DNA from: a virus
DNA length: 25,153 nucleotides
Strand: one strand, 5' to 3'
IMG/VR virus record: IMGVR_UViG_3300030098_003157
Coordinates: 1-25,153 of that record
The position numbers and the translations under genes are program-made. Shown here piece by piece: positions 5,509 through 11,464 of the stretch; position 1 is the first letter of the stretch, and every line of letters starts with the position of its first letter. The notes under the pieces were generated by a model. The model did no database searches. It saw only the letters and a program-made list of their open reading frames with translations, and was not told where the DNA came from.

Positions 5509-5856
5509 ATGAACCAAACTACGAAAAAAGCGGATACAGCTTCAAAAGTATCAAAAATAGATTCGAACTACAAAGCACCGATTGGTCGCAGTAATTCGAG
5601 CAATGCAACTGTTGAATTACTTAGGACGCCAGTCGAGGGTGTCGATAAAGTTCCACCGCAAATGGGGAAAATTATCGAAGCGTTGGTTGCTGCCAAAGGT
5701 AATACACTAACTGTTAGAGAGTTGAGAGGTGAGAACGAATCAGGTCTTAACAGTGCGTTGGATGCAATTGGATTAGAGACAGAGCAAACAGCTTCTAGGA
5801 TCTGGTCTTTCTACCGCAAGCGATTGATTAAAGAAGGTTTCATCAACATTAGTTGA
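5509..5856 (+). CDS. Small basic protein, possible winged-helix DNA-binding domain (115 aa)
   Basis: A single-gene unit between its own promoter (5417) and terminator (5873), with ribosome-binding site CGGAGAAAGAA. The first 45 residues are polar, basic and probably disordered (NQTTKKADTASKVSKIDSNY). The rest, from about residue 50, runs PPQMGKIIEALVAAKG, TLTVRELRGENESG, then LETEQTASRIWSFYRKRLIKEGF. A helix, helix, helix and basic C-terminal segment of this type resembles winged-helix domains, but no family is identified. It could regulate the neighbouring late genes. A moron-like insertion between terS and the holin/terL block is likely from the layout. Confidence 0.78.
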   Translation: MNQTTKKADTASKVSKIDSNYKAPIGRSNSSNATVELLRTPVEGVDKVPPQMGKIIEALVAAKGNTLTVRELRGENESGLNSALDAIGLETEQTASRIWSFYRKRLIKEGFINIS

Positions 5857-5872
5857 TTGAGCCCAATCGCAA

Positions 5873-5904
5873 GGAGTCGATCGAAAGGTCGGCTCCTTTT
5901 TTTT
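5873..5904 (+). terminator. Intrinsic terminator with GAAA tetraloop after the 5509 gene
   Basis: GGAGTCGATC (5873-5882) pairs with GGTCGGCTCC (5887-5896) as a 10-bp stem including G-T pairs, closed by GAAA and followed by eight T (5897-5904). Confidence 0.93.
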
Positions 5905-6082
5905 GCTCTACTCTACTCTATCACTCTACTCTATCCATCACTCTATCGCTCGCTCTATCCCTCGCCCTTTCACTCTATCCCTGACCCACTCACTCTACTC
6001 TATCGGTCTACTCTATCGATCAATCTTTCGTTCCGTGCGTCCGTCGCTCCTTGGATCCTTCCGTCCGTCCCTCCGTCCGTCG
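5905..6082. repeat. Pyrimidine-rich degenerate array of ACTCTA(T/C) and CCGT units
   Basis: Starts directly after the terminator. ACTCTA begins at 5910, 5915, 5923, 5928, 5940, 5972, 5992, 5997 and 6010, with GCTCTA variants at 5905 and 5952. From about 6031 it becomes GC-rich CCGT repeats (CCGTCCGTCCCTCCGTCCGT at 6061-6080). The same ACTCTA word recurs at 5294 and 5299 after terS and at 6614, 6625 and 6675 after the next terminator. Reading frames through it are low-complexity and I do not treat them as genes. Confidence 0.75.
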
Positions 6083-6100
6083 TAAAATCTTACTTGTTAG

Positions 6101-6165
6101 CTTAGTAGCTTAGTAGGTTAATTAGTTAATATATTACTTGACATAGTCAGTCAGTAGTCCATACT
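6101..6165 (+). promoter_or_regulatory. Promoter P5 with upstream tandem repeat, for the 6197 gene
   Basis: A consensus -35 TTGACA at 6138-6143 is followed after 16 bp by CATACT at 6160-6165 as a weak -10. Upstream, CTTAGTAG is tandemly repeated (6101-6108 and 6109-6116) before an AT-rich stretch that could be an UP element or operator. Confidence 0.5.
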
Positions 6166-6196
6166 GGTTACTCAATTAATAATAAAGGAGGACATC

Positions 6197-6556
6197 ATGT
6201 CCAACAATAATACAAAGTCAGCAAAGACTCAAAAAACAGCTAAGCGTACACTCAAGCCTATTAAAGGTAAGATAAACATGGATAAGAATACATTTAGCGT
6301 TGATTCTAACGCGATGGATATCTTATTCAACGCTATGCCTAGTCAGCTACAACAAGCCTTACACAAGGCTGAGATTGCACCTAATAACTCAATCAATATG
6401 AAAGAGTTAAACGATTGGTGGATAGCTGAATTTGTTGATACGGGTATCTATACTCAAGACTTTTACACAGTCATCAACCATTACAGGGCTAGGTTTACTA
6501 AAACTTATAAAGGTTTTAAGCCTGAGGAATTGGCTACCTTATTTACTATAAGTTAA
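6197..6556 (+). CDS. Small protein with basic N-terminus, unknown function (119 aa)
   Basis: A second single-gene unit, with ribosome-binding site AAAGGAGGACATC before ATG and its own terminator 21 bp after the stop. The first 35 residues are Lys/Thr/Asn-rich and probably disordered (SNNNTKSAKTQKTAKRTLK). The remainder is helical: NAMDILFNAMPSQLQQALHKAEI, then MKELNDWWIAEFVDTGI, and YTVINHYRARFTKTYKGF. It has the same plan as the 5509 product (basic tail plus small helical domain, about 115 residues) but no obvious sequence similarity. No family recognised; nucleic-acid binding is plausible from the charge. Confidence 0.78.
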   Translation: MSNNNTKSAKTQKTAKRTLKPIKGKINMDKNTFSVDSNAMDILFNAMPSQLQQALHKAEIAPNNSINMKELNDWWIAEFVDTGIYTQDFYTVINHYRARFTKTYKGFKPEELATLFTIS

Positions 6557-6577
6557 CCATCAACTATAACTACAACG

Positions 6578-6606
6578 GGGCTAGGCTAATAACCTAGCCC
6601 TTTTTT
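6578..6606 (+). terminator. Intrinsic terminator after the 6197 gene
   Basis: GGGCTAGG (6578-6585), loop CTAATAA, CCTAGCCC (6593-6600), then six T (6601-6606). A perfect 8-bp stem. Confidence 0.94.
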
Positions 6607-6817
6607 CATGTCTACTCTATATCTACTCTATCCCTTAAACCTAGTCATTTAACCTCTAATCAATTCCTAACCCTACTCTATACCTTACCCCTAAGTAAAG
6701 TAGTAATGACCCCTATACCCCCTAAAACTGCGCTAGGCGCGGGTCCCACCCGCCCGACCTGGACCCAGACTCTTGGTTGCATGTATTTTTCAAATGGGAC
6801 TCCTACCGAAAAAATAT
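6607..6817. other. Non-coding spacer with ACTCTA copies and a GC-rich hairpin block
   Basis: ACTCTA occurs at 6614, 6625 and 6675. After an AT/pyrimidine-rich stretch the sequence becomes GC-rich at 6730-6765: GCGC-TAG-GCGC (6730-6740) and a perfect hairpin GCGGGT-CCC-ACCCGC (6739-6753). No T-run follows, so it is not a terminator. A packaging or recombination site is possible. No gene seen; in-frame codons from 6777 lack a ribosome-binding site. Confidence 0.5.
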
Positions 6818-6846
6818 TTTGCAAAAAAATTTTTTGAGATTATACT
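6818..6846 (+). promoter_or_regulatory. Promoter P6 for the packaging/head operon
   Basis: TTTGCA at 6818-6823, 17-bp spacer, TATACT at 6841-6846. It sits 32 bp before the chosen start at 6879 and downstream of the GC-rich block. Confidence 0.6.
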
Positions 6847-6878
6847 TTACAGATGAAACATGTTCTATGGAGCAGGAA

Positions 6879-7763
6879 ATGCCGTTAAAGTCAGGTTCGT
6901 CCAATAAAACCGTTTCCTCGAACATTTCCAAACTAAGAGGAGAAGGCTACCCACAAGACCAAGCGATAGCTATTGCTCTTTCCAATGCTCAGAAAAAGTC
7001 TAATGGCGGCGAGATTGACCGCTTAGATGAAATTTATGTTGACGATGATGTAGATGAGATTATTCTTTCTCGGCAACCGATTCAGTGGGACTATGAGAAG
7101 ATGAAAAAATATATGAATGAAGCGAGATTGTTAGACCAGCCTCCAGAAACTGTTTTCTATCGAGCGTATAAAGACAATGACCTTTCTGAAGATGAATATT
7201 TTCAATTTAAATATAAAGCAGAACAACTTCAAGAGTTAAAGGATCAAAGGGATGAAGAGCGCGAAAAACAAAGAATACGTGACTGGGCTGAAGGTAAAGT
7301 GGATGATCCAATTTTTTTAGAAAAAGGGGGCGAGATTGACCGCTTAGATGAGATCGACTCAGAAACATTTGATATGCCGACTGAGGACCCTGGATTACAG
7401 GAAGTCGATTTTATTTCTTGGCTCTTTCCAGAATTAAAATTACTTAAAGGTATTCCCGCCGCATTAGGCTTGGTCACCAAACCATGGACCAAGTACACTC
7501 GTAAGAAATTCACTAAAGCAGGAAACCCTAGTCAACGAACAACGGACGGTTCTCGACTTTCCGCTCCTAAGAAACAGCCCATGCTAGATTTTTTCAAAGA
7601 AACTGAGGGAGGATCTAATTTGTCGGGATTAACTCCGAAAACTCTCGAAGCGGTTAAAGCAAATTTAAAAGCGTATGAAGCAGCTGCTTCTCGTACATCA
7701 CAATCAGATAAACAAGGGATTAATTATATGTTACAAATTCTTCGCGATATCGGTGAAATTTAA
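6879..7763 (+). CDS. Acidic protein of unknown function, MPLK-type N-terminus (294 aa)
   Basis: The start at 6879 is chosen over 6777 and 6867: GGAG lies 6 bp upstream and the protein then opens MPLKSGSSNKTVSSNI, with REGYPxxQA(I/V)AIALS-like residues near 30, an opening I associate with phage proteins of unknown function. The middle is highly charged and helical (residues about 75-150). A GGEIDRLDEI motif occurs twice, encoded by identical 23-bp repeats at 7008-7030 and 7329-7351. A hydrophobic glycine/proline stretch (FPELKLLKGIPAALGLV) precedes a basic C-terminal third. Its location before the holin-like gene and terL suggests a late role, perhaps virion-internal. Function unknown. The stop overlaps the next ATG by one base. 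Confidence 0.8.
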   Translation: MPLKSGSSNKTVSSNISKLRGEGYPQDQAIAIALSNAQKKSNGGEIDRLDEIYVDDDVDEIILSRQPIQWDYEKMKKYMNEARLLDQPPETVFYRAYKDNDLSEDEYFQFKYKAEQLQELKDQRDEEREKQRIRDWAEGKVDDPIFLEKGGEIDRLDEIDSETFDMPTEDPGLQEVDFISWLFPELKLLKGIPAALGLVTKPWTKYTRKKFTKAGNPSQRTTDGSRLSAPKKQPMLDFFKETEGGSNLSGLTPKTLEAVKANLKAYEAAASRTSQSDKQGINYMLQILRDIGEI

Positions 7764-8197
7764 TGGGCTTTCCTTTTGAAATAATAACTATGCTGGGCTC
7801 AACACTGCTCAGTAGTTTGTTAAGTATTTGGTCGCAAAGCCGTAAAGCAAAAGCTGAAGAACAAAAGCTCTTGATTACTAGAGGCGAGTTTGAGATGAAA
7901 GCGGTTCAACAGGCGCGGGAAGTAAAAGATAAAGGCTTTGCATGGACACGCAGAATTATCGCGCTAACTGCTATATTTGCAATCGTTTTGTTACCGAAAC
8001 TGGTTGCGGTCTTCTATCCGATGGTCGATGTAACGGTAGGTTATACAAACTGGATGCCTGGATTTTGGTTCTTTAAAGAAGGCAGAGAAGTTTTTGAATG
8101 GGTCACGTTCCAAGGACTTGTGATCACGCAACTCGATACGAACTTGGTCTCGGCTATTATCGGGATGTACTTTGGCGGCAGTTTAGTTAAAAAATGA
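7763..8197 (+). CDS. Holin-like membrane protein (144 aa)
   Basis: The protein has an N-terminal hydrophobic segment (residues about 3-23), a long basic amphipathic helix (25-62), a clear membrane segment RIIALTAIFAIVLLPKLVAV (64-83), and a weaker third hydrophobic segment near the C-terminus (about 125-141, LVSAIIGMYFGGSL). It ends with Lys residues. This pattern matches the three-TM holin family found in phages and gene transfer agents, which permeabilises the inner membrane for lysis. The catalytic lysis enzyme is not in the window. Alternatively it is an uncharacterised virion or superinfection-exclusion membrane protein. The start overlaps the preceding stop (TAATG). Confidence 0.7.
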   Translation: MGFPFEIITMLGSTLLSSLLSIWSQSRKAKAEEQKLLITRGEFEMKAVQQAREVKDKGFAWTRRIIALTAIFAIVLLPKLVAVFYPMVDVTVGYTNWMPGFWFFKEGREVFEWVTFQGLVITQLDTNLVSAIIGMYFGGSLVKK

Positions 8198-8229
8198 CCG
8201 CGAAACTTAGAAACCCATCTATGACTTTA

Positions 8230-8263
8230 ACTGCTTTACTTATAAATTGAATTATTTTAAAAA
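8230..8263 (+). promoter_or_regulatory. Weak promoter candidate sharing the ACTGCTTTACTT box
   Basis: ACTGCTTTACTT at 8230-8241 is identical to 5417-5428 in P4. At the same 17-bp spacing the -10 would be TAAAAA, which is poor. TATACT at 8279-8284 is a better -10 with TTTAAA 17 bp upstream, but would start transcription almost at the ATG (8291). Confidence 0.3.
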
Positions 8264-8290
8264 GAACAGCGTTTAACATATACTACAAGG

Positions 8291-9916
8291 ATGAATCCAT
8301 ATTTATTAAATAGATTAGATGAAATGAATCCTTCGGGTAGGTCAGGAACTTGGGAAATACAAAATGACCAAAGTCTAAAAGAAGTAGTGCCTCCTTCTCA
8401 AGAAGAATTAGACAACTATAAAAAATATTATTTAGCTTCAATTGATAAACAACTTCCTTTTGAAACAATACTGCGTTCCGATTTACAGGATAAAAAAATT
8501 GACGAAGAACGGTTTGATAAATTTATAAAAATTTACAATCAACAGCAAAAAGTACAAAAACAATATAACCAAGAACTCAAAGATCAAGCTCTTTATGACC
8601 TTGGAAGTAGACTAAGTGGAGATATCCCAAGGTATACTGAAGAAAACCCCGCACGATTAGCTAACGGCGGTTCACCCGAACAAGAATTTGTAAATCAGCG
8701 GATAGCTGAGTTGATGATGGAAGAACCCACAGGTGCAGGGTTAAATGAAATGCGAGCGGTTTCTCCCGATATGTTTGAACGTCAGAAGTTAGGTATCGAA
8801 AGACTTCTTTCTAATCTTTATGAACCGCGTCGGGCGAGAGATATTGCTGAAACCATTTCTACAGCAGTTGATTTTAGCCCTGCAGGAATTCCCACCGCCG
8901 TAGCTGAAGGAATTCGAATGATGGGAGATGACCAACCGTTGATGGGAGCGGGTATGGTAGTATTAGGGATATCTCCGTTTAAAGGTATGTCTCGAGTTAA
9001 GTTAAAAGGTTTACTTAAAAAAGCCGATGAAAAGTTAGATAACCTTAGAACAAGACAATACCAAGCTGAATCTAAAATGAAAGACGGACTAAGCAAAGCG
9101 GACTTTGATGAGGGCTTTAAAGAAAGCAATAAAATTCAAGCAGACATAAATAAAACTGAAAAAGAAATAACTGAAATTAAAGAAGCATTAAACCCAAATT
9201 CTGGGTCAGGCACTAGAAGGAGCCGACGAGAAGAAATTGTTAAAAGTAATTTAATGGAGGCTAAACAGGCAACTCAAACAGCAAAAGAGGGCTATGAAAA
9301 AGCTAGCACCCAGCTAGATGAAGTGCTCCAACCCTACATAAGGTTGACTCCTGAAGAACGAACAGCTCAAACAGCAAAAGAGGGCTATGAAAAAGCTAGC
9401 GACTACCTAGATAAAGTGCTTGAATCTTACAAATTATCAGGCAGTAAAAGTATTTTGCCTGAAAAAGAAGCCTTAGAAAGAAGTGATCGTTTTTTAAATA
9501 TAAAAAGTGATGGTCGTAGCTATGGGTTTCATAAAAAAGGAGAGTCTACAAGTTGGTTTATTGATCCTGAAACAAATGAAGTTTTTAAATGGTATTCAGG
9601 AGAAGGAGCAACTCCAAAAGGGTATCACGTTAGGCGAGAAGTTCCAGACTTTGTTCGTAAACTTCAAGAATCGTCAAGAAGAAATCAGCCTAAACAAGTC
9701 AAAGGCATTATCAATGCGACTCCCGAAACGCAAAAATTATACCAAGAACTTTTAGACAGTCCTTCTGCAATCAATACTCCTAGACATAATAAAGTTGGAA
9801 AAGATGCAAGCGAACAATTACGGGAAATTAAGAAACAAGTAGAGGAATCAGATTTAGAAGATAGAAACGAAGTCCTTCGTTTATTAGCGCAGCTAAGAGA
9901 TAAAAAGCCTAAATGA
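8291..9916 (+). CDS. Large charged helical protein of unknown function (541 aa)
   Basis: It lies between the holin-like gene and terL, ending in an ATGA overlap with terL. The ribosome-binding site is weak (ACAAGG adjacent to ATG). Residues 1-130 are polar and helical. A glycine-rich hydrophobic stretch at about 195-235 (DFSPAGIPTAVAEGIRMMG, then PLMGAGMVVLGISPF) could touch membrane. A long coiled-coil-like region follows (about 240-385) and contains QTAKEGYEKAS twice, encoded by a perfect 35-bp direct repeat (9273-9307 and 9366-9400). The C-terminus is basic and ends LRDKKPK. The gene is markedly AT-rich. Virion-internal or ejected protein is one possibility; no family recognised. Confidence 0.78.
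   Translation: MNPYLLNRLDEMNPSGRSGTWEIQNDQSLKEVVPPSQEELDNYKKYYLASIDKQLPFETILRSDLQDKKIDEERFDKFIKIYNQQQKVQKQYNQELKDQALYDLGSRLSGDIPRYTEENPARLANGGSPEQEFVNQRIAELMMEEPTGAGLNEMRAVSPDMFERQKLGIERLLSNLYEPRRARDIAETISTAVDFSPAGIPTAVAEGIRMMGDDQPLMGAGMVVLGISPFKGMSRVKLKGLLKKADEKLDNLRTRQYQAESKMKDGLSKADFDEGFKESNKIQADINKTEKEITEIKEALNPNSGSGTRRSRREEIVKSNLMEAKQATQTAKEGYEKASTQLDEVLQPYIRLTPEERTAQTAKEGYEKASDYLDKVLESYKLSGSKSILPEKEALERSDRFLNIKSDGRSYGFHKKGESTSWFIDPETNEVFKWYSGEGATPKGYHVRREVPDFVRKLQESSRRNQPKQVKGIINATPETQKLYQELLDSPSAINTPRHNKVGKDASEQLREIKKQVEESDLEDRNEVLRLLAQLRDKKPK
9273..9400. repeat. Perfect 35-bp direct repeat within the 8291 gene
   Basis: Bases 9273-9307 and 9366-9400 are identical; the period is 93 bp (31 codons), so the duplication is in frame. 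The protein repeat is QTAKEGYEKAS, followed by the diverged pair TQLDEVLQPY / DYLDKVLESY. Confidence 0.9.
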
Positions 9917-11439
9917 CCTCAAACAAAGAAAAGCTCAGAGCTTTAAAAAACATCGATCTTTCTTATCTCAACAAAGCTGAAGCGAAAGAGTTTACAATTC
10001 TTTTAGAAGAACTCGAAAAGCGCGAGTTTCAAGAAAAAGCCACAGGAACTTTTTTAGATTTTGTAAAATCAATTTGGGGCGAGTTTATTTCGGGCGATCA
10101 CCATCAGAAGATGGCAAAGGCTTTTGACGATATAGCCAGTGGTAAACTAAAACGCTTAATTATCAATATGCCGCCACGTCATACGAAGTCTGAATTTGCT
10201 TCGCATTTATTCCCCGCGTACCTTTTGGGAAAGAATCCGAAACTAAAAATCATCGAAGCAACACACACCGCCGACTTAGCAATTAACTTTGGTCGTAAAG
10301 TTAGGGATTTGATCGACGGAGAAGAGTATCACGAACTTTTTCCTGAAACAGAACTAAAAGCGGACAGTCGTTCGGCGGGTAAGTGGCTAACAAACAAAGG
10401 TGGGGAATACTATGCAGCAGGTATTGGGGGTGCACTTGCTGGTAGGGGAGCGGATTTGTTTATTATCGACGACCCGCATTCAGAACAAGATGCGATGTCC
10501 GATAAAGCGATGGAAGAAGCATATGAGTGGTTTATGGCGGGTCCGCGACAAAGGCTACAACCAGGAGGTGCAATCGTAATTGTGATGACACGATGGTCTA
10601 AAAAAGATTTGACAGGCAGATTAATTAAGAAAATGGCACAAGATCAGGGCGCAGATCAGTGGGAAGTGATTGAATTTCCTGCAATATTGCCTAGCGGAAA
10701 GCCTCTTTGGAAAGAATTTTGGAAATTAGAAGAACTTGAAAGCATAAAAGCCTCCGTTAGTCCTTCAAAATGGGCGGCGCAGTACATGCAAAGACCAACA
10801 GGTGAGGGAATATCAATTATTCCAAAAGAGTGGTTTATGGTTTGGGAAGAAGAAAAACCTCCAAAGTGCGACTACATCATTCAATCATACGATACGGCTT
10901 TTCTAAAAAGCGAACGTGCCGACTTTACTGCAATTACAACGTGGGGAGTTTGGTACCCTGAAGGAAAAATTGGAGAGGAACTATATACAGGCAACGAAGC
11001 ACATCTGATTTTAATTGATTGCATAAAAGAACGGTTCGACTTTCCTGAACTAAAGGCAGAAGCCCTAAGATTATACGAATTTTGGCAACCCGATACGGTA
11101 ATTATTGAGGCAAAAGCCAGCGGCATACCGCTGGTTCAAGAATTACGGCGCGTAGGTATTCCCGTAAATACCTTTTCTCCAGGAAAAGGACAAGATAAAA
11201 TAGCCAGACTAAATTCAGTGTCCCCAATATTTCAAGATGGACGTGTTTGGGTACCTGATAATCGTTGGGGCGAAGAACTGATGGAAGAAGTCAGTGATTT
11301 TCCTGGAGGCGAACACGACGATTTAGTAGATGCAACAACTTTAGCACTAGCAAGGTTTAGAGAAGGTGGATTTTTACAACTAACAACTGATTATTATGAG
11401 CCTGAAGAATATTATCCAACGGAAAGAGTTTATTATTAA
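9913..11439 (+). CDS. terL: Terminase large subunit (packaging ATPase/nuclease, 508 aa)
   Basis: The motor translocates DNA through the portal and cuts concatemers. The ATPase domain shows a Walker A-like MPPRHTKS (residues 86-93), Walker B LFIIDD (182-187) followed by PHS, and the coupling motif MTRW (225-228). The C-terminal RNase H-like nuclease shows SYDTAF with Asp327, IIEAKASG with Glu399, and GGEHDDLVDA with Asp469/Asp470. Length is typical. The start is coupled to the previous gene by ATGA. A 25-bp gap with AAAGGT leads to the portal gene. All key residues are present, so it should be active. Confidence 0.97.
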   Translation: MTSNKEKLRALKNIDLSYLNKAEAKEFTILLEELEKREFQEKATGTFLDFVKSIWGEFISGDHHQKMAKAFDDIASGKLKRLIINMPPRHTKSEFASHLFPAYLLGKNPKLKIIEATHTADLAINFGRKVRDLIDGEEYHELFPETELKADSRSAGKWLTNKGGEYYAAGIGGALAGRGADLFIIDDPHSEQDAMSDKAMEEAYEWFMAGPRQRLQPGGAIVIVMTRWSKKDLTGRLIKKMAQDQGADQWEVIEFPAILPSGKPLWKEFWKLEELESIKASVSPSKWAAQYMQRPTGEGISIIPKEWFMVWEEEKPPKCDYIIQSYDTAFLKSERADFTAITTWGVWYPEGKIGEELYTGNEAHLILIDCIKERFDFPELKAEALRLYEFWQPDTVIIEAKASGIPLVQELRRVGIPVNTFSPGKGQDKIARLNSVSPIFQDGRVWVPDNRWGEELMEEVSDFPGGEHDDLVDATTLALARFREGGFLQLTTDYYEPEEYYPTERVYY

Positions 11440-11464
11440 TAAAATAAAGGTATGATTTACAGAC

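Noticed and set aside
5857-6105. Open frames through the pyrimidine-rich spacer
   Set aside because: The residues are only Ser/Leu/Tyr/Pro from the CTCTA repeats, one start lies before the terminator hairpin, and no ribosome-binding site is seen.
6777-6878. N-terminal extension of the 6879 gene
   Set aside because: It would span the TTTGCA/TATACT promoter, lacks a ribosome-binding site, and the family-like MPLK start with GGAG is at 6879.
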